Shown piece after piece: positions 7,616 through 16,185 of a stretch of DNA of 57,109 nucleotides; the first letter of the stretch is position 1; every line of letters starts with the position of its first letter. This DNA is from Myxococcales bacterium. GTDB lineage: Bacteria > Myxococcota_A > Polyangia > Fen-1088. Where the stretch lies: assembly GCA_003142855.1 (NCBI GenBank), contig PLNW01000120.1, positions 1 to 57,109 of the forward strand, in the 5' to 3' direction. The position numbers and the translations under genes are program-made. The notes under the pieces are model-generated. The model saw nothing but the letters and a program-made list of their open reading frames with translations. It searched no databases and had not been told where the DNA came from.

Positions 7616-7816
7616 ATGTTCAGAGCGAAGCGAACGAAGCAAATGCCCCGGAAGCCCCTCTACCACGACAAGATCTTGCTGTGCCTGCCGCCAGCGCTGC
7701 TCAAGGCGCTCAAGCGGGCCGCGACCGAGAAGCGGCAGACCTACTCCGCCCTGGCCGAGGAGTGGCTGGAGAAGGGCCGGGCTGACTACGACGCCAAGAA
7801 AGCGACCGAAAAGTGA
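7616..7816 (+). CDS. small basic protein, ribbon-helix-helix-like
   Basis: 66 residues. An AGGAGG stands seven bases before the ATG at 7616, which is preferred over an in-frame ATG at 7592. The sequence has a basic start, then a strand-helix-helix pattern (YHDKILLCLPPALLKALKRAATEKRQTYSALAEEWLEKGRADY), close to Arc/CopG-type repressors and antitoxins. The inverted repeat just upstream fits autoregulation. Its stop shares GTGA with the start of the broken ORF6N gene, so the two were probably co-transcribed. Family assignment is by pattern only. Confidence 0.65.
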   Translation: MFRAKRTKQMPRKPLYHDKILLCLPPALLKALKRAATEKRQTYSALAEEWLEKGRADYDAKKATEK

Positions 7817-8196
7817 GCACGACCAGCCTCGTCCCGCTGGAACGGGTGGAGCGGACTATCCTCGTCCTGCGCGGGTACAAGGCCATCCGCGACTCGGACC
7901 TGGCCGCCCTGTAGGGTGTGCCCGTCAAGCGCCTGAACGAGCAGGTGAAGCGGAACGCCGCCCGATTCCCGCACGACTTCGCCTTCGTCCCGACCAAGGA
8001 GGGGGCCGCGTCGCTGGGGAACAGACAGAACAAGGCCAAGCAGCCCTGTGGGATCGCGGCTTCCATCAACCGCCCGGTCATCACGGCCACAAGCATGCGA
8101 CGGTCGAGTACGTGCGGGGCGTGTGCTTGGGTCCAGCCGGTGACCTCCGGCGCCTGGGATTCCCCGAGGATAATGGCTGCCGCCAGGTCGGGATAG
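7813..8196 (+). pseudogene. ORF6N-domain protein, broken by an in-frame stop
   Basis: From the coupled GTG at 7813 the frame reads LVPLERVERTILVLRGYKAIRDSDLAAL, then TAG at 7912-7914, then GVPVKRLNEQVKRNAARFPHDFAFVPTKEG in the same frame. This is the phage/prophage-type ORF6N (KilA-N-associated) DNA-binding domain, where the usual residue at the stop is Tyr (LYGV). A single TAC/TAT-to-TAG change explains the break. Downstream of about 8040 the frame loses similarity to the family, so the 3' end is also decayed or truncated. Internal re-initiation at the GTG at 7918 is conceivable but would yield only half the domain. Confidence 0.75.
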
Positions 8197-8381
8197 GCGC
8201 CGCGATCTCATCGGAGTGGCCATCTACGTCTTCGCCGCTTTGTTGTGAATTTCGTCGCCCTCCGCTCGAAATCGGCTACGGTTTGTCGCTCGCCGCTGTT
8301 CTTGCGGCTCCCAGAGATCATCTTACTGGGTACCTGTAGAACAGGTGGTCCCCAGACCCACCCCAACTTGAAGGAGATTCG

Positions 8382-8693
8382 ATGGCTAAAGGTCCTCTTT
8401 CCAAATCCGCACTGATCCAACTTCTCGCCGATCAGTCTGAAAACAAACTCACGCGCAAGAGCGTCAAGGGCATCCTTGAAACCATGGCCACCGTCGGCCA
8501 TGCCGAGATGAAGAAGAATGGCGTCTTCGTCGTACCCGGGCTCGTTCGCATGGTCGTGGTGAAGAAGCCAGCGACCAAGGCACGCAAGGGCATCAACCCG
8601 TTCACCAAGGAGCCGACGGTCTTCAAGGCCAAGCCAGCTCGCAAGGTGATCAAGGGACGCCCCGTGAAGGCGGTCAAGGACGCCGTAGCGTAG
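8382..8693 (+). CDS. HU-family DNA-binding protein
   Basis: 103 residues beginning MAKGPLSKSALIQLLAD, with the helix-helix start, the VPGLVRMVVVKKPATKARKGINPFTKEP arm region and a Lys/Ala/Val-rich tail. This matches the extended HU/IHF-like proteins of several high-GC Gram-negative lineages, which bend and coat DNA nonspecifically. AAGGAG lies about eight bases before the ATG. It stands alone between a decayed gene and a convergent gene, with a terminator immediately downstream. Confidence 0.88.
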   Translation: MAKGPLSKSALIQLLADQSENKLTRKSVKGILETMATVGHAEMKKNGVFVVPGLVRMVVVKKPATKARKGINPFTKEPTVFKAKPARKVIKGRPVKAVKDAVA

Positions 8694-8717
8694 CCTCCGC
8701 AAATCCAACCTGCGCCG

Positions 8718-8742
8718 AGGGCTGACCTTCTCGATCAGCCCT
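8718..8742. terminator. stem-loop terminator, probably bidirectional
   Basis: AGGGCTGA (8718-8725) pairs perfectly with TCAGCCCT (8735-8742) across a nine-base loop. It lies between the 3' ends of the convergent HU gene and the 8775-9116 gene. There is no long T-run, so efficiency is uncertain. Confidence 0.6.
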
Positions 8743-8774
8743 CCTTGCAGGATGTGGCTGGCTGTCCAGGGTTC

Positions 8775-9116
8775 CTACCCCTTGAGCAGCTCGTCGAGCA
8801 CCTCAAGGCGTTCCTCAGTCATCTCATCCTTCTCCGCGAGGAGCGTTTCATCTTTCTCCGCAGACGCGGTTTCGTTGGAGGGTCGGCCGCGTTTCCGTCC
8901 TCTCGGCGCGACAGATCCGCCAGCCTTCTTTCCCGCAGATCCGGCAAGCCGCCGCTCGACGGCCTCGCGAATCAGATCGCGCCGGTCAGTATGCCGCGCG
9001 GCTGGCACGGTCGCGGCTGTTGTCCTGCGCTCGGCGACTTTGGGCGCGATGGCTCTCGGTGCGACCACCTTGGTTCGGAGCTGGTCTGATCGCGGCGGTC
9101 GGGACCCGCAGGTCAT
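8775..9116 (-). CDS. hypothetical small basic protein with AT-hook-like motif
   Basis: 113 residues. The middle contains DRRDLIREAVERRL, a helix like those of ribbon-helix-helix proteins, followed by RGRKRGRPS, an AT-hook-like minor-groove motif. The C-terminus is an acidic helix (EKDEMTEERLEVLDELLKG). It converges on the HU gene with a stem-loop between the two ends, which supports transcription from this strand. The N-terminal 20 residues are poor and the true start may be internal. Possible DNA-binding protein; no family assigned. Confidence 0.42.
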   Translation of the reverse strand: MTCGSRPPRSDQLRTKVVAPRAIAPKVAERRTTAATVPAARHTDRRDLIREAVERRLAGSAGKKAGGSVAPRGRKRGRPSNETASAEKDETLLAEKDEMTEERLEVLDELLKG

Positions 9117-9122
9117 GGGGGA

Positions 9123-9545
9123 TCAATGACCGGACGCCACTGGAAAACACACGGGGCTGAAAGGTGGCGTTGTGGACTCAGTACGGGACTCACCCGACTC
9201 GGGGTGGTCGGTGCTGATGCGCCGGATGAAAGCGATGTGCTCGGCGGGGATGCGGGGACGGCCTGGCTTCCCGCACTTCCAGGTCCAGTAGCGCTGATGG
9301 CCACGCCGGTGCCACGCAATCACGGTGGCCGACTTGACCAGAACCAGGGGCGAGCGCCAGTCCCGCCAGACTTTCGAGAGCGCGACCCAGAACGCCCTTT
9401 CCCCGGGCTTGAGCCGGGGCCGCTTCTGGGTTCGGGTGTAAGCCGCGAGCTGTTGCCGAAGAGCGAGATTCTCGAGGGCGAGAGAGCGACGCGACGTGAG
9501 GACCGCGCGGAGGACCCAGACCAGAAGGGACACGAGAAGGCGCAT
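9123..9545 (-). pseudogene. transposase/integrase N-terminal fragment
   Basis: The first about 115 codons read MRLLVSLLVWVLRAVLTSRRSL, then ENLALRQQLA, QKRPRLKPGERAFWVALSKVWRDW, SPLVLVKSATVIAWHRRGHQRYW and IPAEHIAFIRRISTDHPE. This is the N-terminal half of an rve-type transposase family seen in high-GC Gram-negatives, whose full length is about 350 residues. Similarity stops near 9195, and the remaining codons read through unrelated DNA to a stop at 9123. The DDE catalytic core is missing, so the gene cannot be functional. Confidence 0.75.
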
Positions 9546-10517
9546 GGGGCCGCCATCCTACCCCAACCCAGAATGCTCACGATTCCCCGTGCGTATGAGG
9601 TTTTCGCGGATCACGGGCACGATCCGTTGACGGGCACCTTGACGACGACACAGGTGCCAATCCACGGGCTCGACAGCGCGACCGGGATCGGTTCGGATCC
9701 GGGTTGTTGGTCGGCTGTAGCTGCGGGGGTGTACTTTGCAGCGAGGTCTTTGCAAATAGCTTCAAGCCGCAGTGGATGAGTGGCGGGATGTCGCGGGGAC
9801 TCTTGGCCAGTCACCGAACAGAGGTATTGTGTTGCTGTCGAAGTCGTCAACATGCCCACGACTTTCCAGCATCTGTGGAATAGTCGCCATCCCAAGAACG
9901 TATGACGTTGTTGTCTGGGACTACCAGTGGTGGAGCAATAGTTCCACAGTTACACTGGGCGCCGACGTTGGGAATGGCAATGGCGTATCTTTTCCAGTTG
10001 ACGGATTACGCAGAGGTGGCACGATCCAGGGGACCATGGGTGGAATTGAGCTCATATCGCTTCTGACCGGCACTGGAACGCGCCTCGGAAGGTGCTTCGC
10101 AAGTCCGAAAAGCCCCAATGATTCTGCGGATTTACGTGTGTGTCGTCCAGCTCCGCGATACTGCTCGGGTTTTCGGCAGTCGACCTCGTGGAACGTGACG
10201 TGCCGCCGGTAATTGACTGTAGCGGCGTTTTGACGGATTGTGTGTCACTGGACGCCCGTAGCGGCGCGCAGTGCTCCAAGGAAGCTGAGCAACAGGGAGC
10301 CCAGCGTGTAGTTGCAGATGATGGTGCGCAATGCCTTGGCCAGACTGGGCCTGCTACACATCATTATTGATGCTTCCAGCGGGAGACACACTTTGTGGAT
10401 GACGTCGCACCGCAGAGACCAGCCAGCGGGACCTTCCTACCGGGGCGATCCACCAGGCTGAGGTGGAGCTGAAGTGGAGCTTGACCGAGCACCCTGTGCT
10501 CTCCAAACTTCCGCGCC
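9546..10517. other. no recognisable gene
   Basis: About 970 bases between the transposase remnant and the 10518 gene. Short open frames exist on both strands (for example 9772-10212 plus), but their products are low in protein-like pattern, have no ribosome-binding site and match nothing I know. The DNA probably includes the flank of the decayed IS and leftover insertion debris. Confidence 0.5.
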
Positions 10518-11279
10518 GTGACCGCGAAGCAGCCCATCGCCATCACCCACACCGGTGAGCCCCACCAGCCGGTGCGGTTGTATTGGAGGGTCAAGAACCG
10601 CCCCGCCGTGCTGTCGGTATTTCGCGGGCTCAGATGCGTATGGGAGGAAGCCGACTGGGCCGGCCGCTGGATCTGGCTCTACGATGACGAGGCGTCCACC
10701 GTCCCGCTGCCCAAGCGCCCCAACGAGGTGCCCGAGATATACCGCCCCATCGTGCTTGCCCAGATTTCGTTTCCGGCGGCGGACAAGATGATCATGCGGT
10801 TCCGCGCAGTGGAACGGGCCATCGCGGCGGCGTTGTTCTTTGCGCCGCGCTTCGGGCAGAACGCGGTGCCCGATCGGTTCAGGATCCTCAACCGCCTGGT
10901 GACGGCCGAGGAGGTCCAGCGGGAGGCGCACTACTGCGACATGTTGCTCGACCAGAACGTCACCATCATCGATCCCGAGGTCGAGCTCCGGCGGAGGGAT
11001 GCGCTTCTCGACGCCGCCCCGACCGTCAGGGAGGGGCGACGCCTCTACGAGCAGGACGCGAGAGCCCGGCGAGGGCTCGATGTGCCAGAGGTTGAGGATT
11101 TTCCGCTGGCCATGGAAGAGGAGACCGAGACCTTCACGCAGCTCAAGGCCACGCTTTGCTTCCGGTCGGTCAGAGCGTTTGAACGCTGGTCTGGCAAATC
11201 GGTGACCCTTCGGGACATCATCTATCGCACCCTGGGCGTGGATCCCGATGCGCCATTGTTCCCGCCAGAGATGATGTAG
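10518..11279 (+). CDS. hypothetical protein
   Basis: 253 residues from a GTG at 10518; a TGA at 10482 limits the frame upstream, and no strong ribosome-binding site is seen. The product is a regular soluble protein: strands VRLYWRVKNRPAVLSVFRGL, then WAGRWIWLYDDEAS, then long helices (AADKMIMRFRAVERAIAAALFFAPRFG, AHYCDMLLDQNVTIIDPEVELRRRDALLD). No catalytic signature or membrane segment. It precedes the methyltransferase gene on the same strand by 127 bases and could be part of that defence unit or an independent gene. I do not recognise the family. Confidence 0.6.
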   Translation: MTAKQPIAITHTGEPHQPVRLYWRVKNRPAVLSVFRGLRCVWEEADWAGRWIWLYDDEASTVPLPKRPNEVPEIYRPIVLAQISFPAADKMIMRFRAVERAIAAALFFAPRFGQNAVPDRFRILNRLVTAEEVQREAHYCDMLLDQNVTIIDPEVELRRRDALLDAAPTVREGRRLYEQDARARRGLDVPEVEDFPLAMEEETETFTQLKATLCFRSVRAFERWSGKSVTLRDIIYRTLGVDPDAPLFPPEMM

Positions 11280-11406
11280 CTCCTGCCTGTCTCCCACCGG
11301 GCCGGTGGAAAGGATCTTGCCAGATGTTGAACGGGTCGTTGACAACGCTATAGGACAAGAGGCGCCTTTGGTGCCCCTTTCCGAACCGTGATATCAAGAG
11401 GTTAAC

Positions 11407-12531
11407 GTGTCTGCTGCTGGCATGAACATGTCCCCAAATCCCCGGCCGGCCCCGGCGTGGTGGCGTGCCCCAGCCGCGAACGAGAGCTCGACGTTTCACC
11501 AGCTTTCCCCCTATATTGGGAAGCTCAAGAGTACGATTGCGCGCGATCTGGTCACGCGGTTCTCAAAGCCAAATGACCTAGTGCTGGACCCATTCGCAGG
11601 TGCAGGCACGATTCCGCTGGAGTGCATGCTCCTTGGCAGGCGGTCCTTCGCTGCCGACATTAGTCCCTACGCTCGAGTCCTGTGTTGCGCCAAGATGGCT
11701 CCGCCAGCGAGCCTTGATGCTGCACTTCGTCGGATACAGTCGGTTGCCGGCCCCTCGAACGAATTCTTGGTTGACGAGTTGCCACGTCCACCCATCTGGG
11801 TCCGGAGGTTCTTCCATCCCCACACGCTCCGTGATGTCTTGCGGTTTGCCACGACCTGTAGGCAGCGAAAGGACGACTTCCTGCTCGCCTGCTTGCTCGG
11901 CATCCTCCACCACCAGCGTCCCGGCTTCTTGTCGTACCCGAGCAGCCACCTCGTTCCGTATCTTCGCGACAAGAAATTTCCGAGGAGTGCCTATCCGGAG
12001 CTCTACGCGTATCGCCCCCTACTCCCCCGGCTTGAGGCAAAAGCTCGGCGCACCTATAGGAGACCGGCGTTTCTGGCGAGCCCCGGCAAATTCGTGCAGT
12101 CGGGAATCGAGACATTGGCCTTCCCCCGAGATGTCGATGCCATCATTACGAGTCCCCCGTACATGAACGCGCTTGACTACGGAAGAGACAACCGACTGCG
12201 ACTTTGGTTCATTCAGCCCCAGCCAGCACCACCGGAGGATCCTCCGGCCACGAGACGACGCGCTGATTTTCTGTGTGCTATGACCGCTCTGGCGCGGAAA
12301 GCCGATGCTCATCTCCGGAAACGCGGCCACTGCATTCTGGTCGTAGGAGAAAACGTCACACGCAACGCTAACCTTCACCCAACCGACGTGGTTCGCGACG
12401 TGTTCTCAGCTCACGCTCCTTCTTTGCGCTTGGTCTCTGTGATTGTTGATTCGATTCCCGACATCCGGCGCGCTCGCAGGGACTGCACCGGCACAAAGCA
12501 AGAGAACGTCCTCGTCTACAGGAAGAGATAG
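11407..12531 (+). CDS. DNA methyltransferase (SPPY-type, N4-cytosine/N6-adenine class)
   Basis: 374 residues from a GTG preceded by AGAGG. SAM-binding motif I is DPFAGAGT at 61-68, followed by LGRRSFAADISPYA. A variable region of about 150 residues contains FHPHTLRDVL and HHQRPGFLSYPSSH. Catalytic motif IV TSPPYMNALDYGRDNRLRLW begins at 248. The C-terminus keeps KRGHCILVVGEN and the NVLVYRK strand. SPPY is typical of N4-cytosine enzymes but also occurs in some adenine MTases. The stop is three bases before the TTG of the kinase/ATPase gene, so the product very likely marks self DNA for, or is otherwise part of, the following two-gene module. Confidence 0.85.
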   Translation: MSAAGMNMSPNPRPAPAWWRAPAANESSTFHQLSPYIGKLKSTIARDLVTRFSKPNDLVLDPFAGAGTIPLECMLLGRRSFAADISPYARVLCCAKMAPPASLDAALRRIQSVAGPSNEFLVDELPRPPIWVRRFFHPHTLRDVLRFATTCRQRKDDFLLACLLGILHHQRPGFLSYPSSHLVPYLRDKKFPRSAYPELYAYRPLLPRLEAKARRTYRRPAFLASPGKFVQSGIETLAFPRDVDAIITSPPYMNALDYGRDNRLRLWFIQPQPAPPEDPPATRRRADFLCAMTALARKADAHLRKRGHCILVVGENVTRNANLHPTDVVRDVFSAHAPSLRLVSVIVDSIPDIRRARRDCTGTKQENVLVYRKR

Positions 12532-12534
12532 ACT

Positions 12535-15036
12535 TTGCCTCGCCCGGTCCTGCCCAACAAAGACCTGTTCATTGGCAGGAGCGTACCCGGCTTACCCAAT
12601 AACTACGTAATCCGCAGGCTTCTGGACAATGGAACGGTCGGCAGCGTCTTTCTGGCAAGCTCCGATGAAACCAAGCACGAAATTGCGTGTAAGATAATTG
12701 AGCGACGAAGACTCACTCCCACTTGGCAAACTGAAGTACACCGTGCCAATTCCGTTGGAGGTGCTGCGGTTGTCAAGTTCACCAGTTTTGGCGCGTGGTC
12801 GGAACCCGAAAATGGCATCGACTGCGTCGTGCTTTGCTCTGAGTATGTTCGCGGTGTCAGTCTAAGGTCGTATTTCAACGCCAACAAGGGGGGCATCTCT
12901 GTCGAGTTCGCGCTGGCCATGCTGCGGGAGGTGCTTGAATTCCTGCATCTCGCCTCCCAAACGGCGATTCAGCATCGCGATCTTCATGCCGGCAATATCC
13001 TGGTCGAGGACCGCTCCGGTTCCCTAACCGCAACTTACGCATTTCGCATCACAGATTTCGGCGTCACATCCGCCGACAGCGCTACCGTTTTCCGCGACGA
13101 TCTTGAGCAGTTCGGCACGGTCCTCCACCACTGCCTTGAATGCATTGACTACACACACCTCTCGCCGCGCGACAAGTTCGTGTTCAACGTGCTCAAGGGC
13201 GAGATTGTCCCCACCCTTGCCGAAAAAGATCCTACGCGCAATCCTCTAGCTCGAAACCCCGCTGAGATCTTCAAGCGTCTGCAGACCCTTGACCGGGAAT
13301 TTCAGCGGCAAGAACAGGCGCAGTCTACTGGTCGCCACTTGACTAGCCCCTTCGACTACTTGAGTTGCGAGCAAATGGGAGACTCCCACGGGCTCCTCCA
13401 AGTCCTCTATTCTGACCTCTTCCTCGGCCTACCTCTTATCCAAAGTCGCAACAACCTGGTCTTAACCGGCCCTCGCGGCTGTGGCAAGAGCACGGTCTTT
13501 CGCAGCGTCAGCCTTCGCCACCGGACCAACATCGATCAAGATGCTCCGAGCACCACTGCATATGTTGCGGTCTACTACCGCTGCGATGACCTCTATTTCA
13601 TATTCCCGCGATACAGTATTCCCCAAGCCTCCGAATTCTTCGACATACCACTGCATTTTGTCACAGCATCATTGCTCAGTGATCTTCTCAACGTCTTGGC
13701 CCTGTGGCTGGGCAAGCATTTCCCCGAGCAATTCTCCGCCTGCCAAAGTGGGGTTGTTGCCGGTCTGTCGAAACTCCTCGAAATCTCCCCGCCCTTCGGA
13801 TCCCCTAGCGGGGAATTTCCTTGGCTAATCGACGCCCTGTTGGGCGAGCGTGTGCACGCCGCAAAGGCTCATCGGTATGTAGACAATCCTGGCCAGAAGG
13901 TGACGCGCCGACTATTCGGTCCTGATGTTCTCATCAAGGCCTGTGAACTCCTGCGGGACAGTGTCCCGGCGCTGGCAGATCGACCGGTGTACTTCCTGAT
14001 TGACGACTATTCGTCCCCAAAGATCACGATTGACTTGCAGCGCAACCTCAATCGTCTCTTCATGCAGAGAAACAGCGCATGTTTCTTCAAGATGTCTACG
14101 GAAAGCCCCGTATCCTACACGCCCGAGGATCTTGACGGAAAGCACTACGTGGAAAGTCGCGAGTTCACCCTCCTCAATTTGGGACTCGACTTCCTGAGGG
14201 CGGACATCGAGAAGAAGCTGCCATTTCTAGAGGATGTTCTACGGAAGCGGCTCAACGCGATCCCGGAATACCCCGTGAAAGAGCTGCTTGAACTAATAGG
14301 CGATGCCCCTGAAAGCAGCCACAACTCTGTCGCGCTGAGCATACGGGAAGGAAAGAAGCCCATTTTGTGGGGGCGTCAGGCCTTGGCGAGTTTGTGTAGC
14401 GGCGACATTCACTATGTCATTCAATTGGTTGGCAAGATGGTTGCGGCGTCGGGCGGCACCGCCGGCCTGGCCTCCTCGCAATCGCGTCCGAGGATACCCC
14501 CAGAGGTGCAGAACAAGGCGATTCACGATGAGGCTGGCGCGTTTCTTCGCAATCTTCGCTCAATCGTCAAACACGGCGAACGCCTCGTGGATGTCGTGTC
14601 GGCGTTTGGCAACGTTGCAGCGTCCTATCTCAAGTTCAAGAACTCGAAGAACGAAGACGGGCGACCACCTCATCAGGCCTCACGCATCGAGCCTCACGAG
14701 CCGCTGCGACTCACGGAGGCTGCGCGGGAGGTCTACAACGAGCTGCTGCGCTACTCCGTGTTCATCGAAGACGTCCGGGGAAAGAGCCGAAGAGGGAAGG
14801 TGGTGCCACGCTTATACCTGCGGAGATTCTTGATCCCGCACTTCAACCTGACTTTCAGTACTCGCGATTCACTCGGACTGGAGGCGGAGGCCGTCGAATT
14901 GCTACTCATGGCACCGAACGAGTTTGAAACAAGGATGCGTCTGAAAGCTATCCCAAAGGATGACGATGGTGGCGACGGAGGGGGCGGGACAGCTGTTGAT
15001 CAGATGGCGTTTCCATTTGGCGACGAGGGAATCTAG
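12535..15036 (+). CDS. protein kinase-P-loop ATPase fusion
   Basis: 833 residues from a TTG. Residues about 22-250 are a Ser/Thr-kinase-like domain: a glycine-loop-like stretch LLDNGTVGSVFLA, Lys53 in IACKII, catalytic loop HRDLHAGN (147-154) and DFG (174-176), all present, so it may be active. From about 272 an ATPase begins (SPFDYLSCEQM) with Walker A GPRGCGKST at 312-320, a Walker-B-like PVYFLIDDYSS and a long helical/winged-helix C-terminal part, ending in an acidic Gly-rich tail. The ATPase half recalls ORC/STAND-like NTPases that lack a fixed family name. Fusion of a complete kinase in front of such an ATPase, sandwiched between a DNA methyltransferase and an unknown protein, points to a phage-sensing or signalling role (inference). 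Confidence 0.8.
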   Translation: MPRPVLPNKDLFIGRSVPGLPNNYVIRRLLDNGTVGSVFLASSDETKHEIACKIIERRRLTPTWQTEVHRANSVGGAAVVKFTSFGAWSEPENGIDCVVLCSEYVRGVSLRSYFNANKGGISVEFALAMLREVLEFLHLASQTAIQHRDLHAGNILVEDRSGSLTATYAFRITDFGVTSADSATVFRDDLEQFGTVLHHCLECIDYTHLSPRDKFVFNVLKGEIVPTLAEKDPTRNPLARNPAEIFKRLQTLDREFQRQEQAQSTGRHLTSPFDYLSCEQMGDSHGLLQVLYSDLFLGLPLIQSRNNLVLTGPRGCGKSTVFRSVSLRHRTNIDQDAPSTTAYVAVYYRCDDLYFIFPRYSIPQASEFFDIPLHFVTASLLSDLLNVLALWLGKHFPEQFSACQSGVVAGLSKLLEISPPFGSPSGEFPWLIDALLGERVHAAKAHRYVDNPGQKVTRRLFGPDVLIKACELLRDSVPALADRPVYFLIDDYSSPKITIDLQRNLNRLFMQRNSACFFKMSTESPVSYTPEDLDGKHYVESREFTLLNLGLDFLRADIEKKLPFLEDVLRKRLNAIPEYPVKELLELIGDAPESSHNSVALSIREGKKPILWGRQALASLCSGDIHYVIQLVGKMVAASGGTAGLASSQSRPRIPPEVQNKAIHDEAGAFLRNLRSIVKHGERLVDVVSAFGNVAASYLKFKNSKNEDGRPPHQASRIEPHEPLRLTEAAREVYNELLRYSVFIEDVRGKSRRGKVVPRLYLRRFLIPHFNLTFSTRDSLGLEAEAVELLLMAPNEFETRMRLKAIPKDDDGGDGGGGTAVDQMAFPFGDEGI

Positions 15037-15038
15037 GC

Positions 15039-16088
15039 GTGGGCGCGATTCGCATCGACGAAAGGCTCGCAGCGGCGTGCAAACCGTCCGTGCTACGTGA
15101 GCCCGAGCTGATTCTTCAGGCTGACGACCTGCTTGTCCTCTGTGCGGGCTTTGAGGAGAGAAGCGTTGCATGGCTCCGGCGACTCGTACAATCCGGCAGT
15201 CGACGCTTTTCCGTCCTCGTGTGCGAGTACCACCCTGCAGTGCCTCAGAATCGGGGCGGGGAGGTTCGAGCGCTGATCGCGGAGGCAGATGGACGCCTCC
15301 TGTCGATGCCGTATTCTCGTGAGGAGCCTGCGGGCGCAGGTGAGCGTGTGCTTGAGGCGGCGAGAGGCATGAGAGGTCGGACCTGGGTGGACATTTCCGG
15401 CATGTCGCGTCTCCTCATTGTCCAGATTGTGGTGGCAGCCTTCGAGGCTAGGATGACCGTCCCCACTTTGCTATATGCCGAGGCGGCCGCATATCCTCCA
15501 TCGCAATCAGACGTGGAGACAGCTGCCCAGGGCGGTGACGACCCCGTCGACACGGCGCTTTTCCTCTCTTCCGGTGTGTTCGAGGTAACTATTGTCCCAG
15601 AACTATCGTCAGTGGCGATGCAGGGACAACCGATCAGACTGGTAGCGTTTCCGTCATTCAATGCCCACCAGATGTTGGCGTTGCGATCTGAGATCCAGGC
15701 GTCCTACTGGACGTTCGTCAACGGCGTTCCCCCGTCGGAACGGAACCGATGGCGTATGGAGGCCCTTAGGCAGCTCAACCGCGTTGACAGCATTCCCCTT
15801 CCAGTACGAGAGGAGTTCGAGGCAAGCACACTTCGTTACGAGGAGACTCTTGGTGTGTTGCTTTCGGTCTATGCGGCTCACGGTTCTCTTGAACGGATAC
15901 TTGTGGCCCCGACAGGGAGCAAAATGCAGTCGGTTGCGGTGGGGGTGTTTAGAGGTGCACTCTCGGACGTGCAGATAGTATACCCGACTCCTCGCGCCTT
16001 TCTCAATCCAAGTCGATTCACTTTGGGCGTAGAGGCTCTCTACTCCCTGGACGTAGAGCCCCTTCGCCTTGAGATCGGGCCCGGTTGA
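15039..16088 (+). CDS. uncharacterised Rossmann-like protein with GFEERS, DISGMSR and PTGSKMQ motifs
   Basis: 349 residues from a GTG two bases after the ATPase stop. Hydrophobic strands precede each conserved-looking turn: LLVLCAGFEERS (32-42), FSVLVCEYHP (57-66), TWVDISGMSRLLIVQI (115-130), ILVAPTGSKMQSVAVGVF (287-304) and VQIVYPTPRAF (311-321). The strand/turn pattern is that of an alpha/beta sensor or hydrolase with small-residue nucleotide-binding loops, but no textbook Walker or nuclease motif is present. It is the last gene of the methyltransferase-kinase/ATPase unit and probably its effector or ligand sensor. I do not recognise a named family. Confidence 0.7.
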   Translation: MGAIRIDERLAAACKPSVLREPELILQADDLLVLCAGFEERSVAWLRRLVQSGSRRFSVLVCEYHPAVPQNRGGEVRALIAEADGRLLSMPYSREEPAGAGERVLEAARGMRGRTWVDISGMSRLLIVQIVVAAFEARMTVPTLLYAEAAAYPPSQSDVETAAQGGDDPVDTALFLSSGVFEVTIVPELSSVAMQGQPIRLVAFPSFNAHQMLALRSEIQASYWTFVNGVPPSERNRWRMEALRQLNRVDSIPLPVREEFEASTLRYEETLGVLLSVYAAHGSLERILVAPTGSKMQSVAVGVFRGALSDVQIVYPTPRAFLNPSRFTLGVEALYSLDVEPLRLEIGPG

Positions 16089-16185
16089 TTTGCCGACCAC
16101 AATGAGACCGAGGGGTTCTCCCCGGAGTTCTCGATAGCCAGCGAGAACTTTCGGCACTTCGCAATTGACCGCACGTTCTGATTCA

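Noticed and set aside
9772..10212. 146-codon plus-strand frame in the gap after the transposase remnant
   Set aside because: No ribosome-binding site, irregular composition and no neighbour coupling; probably chance openness.
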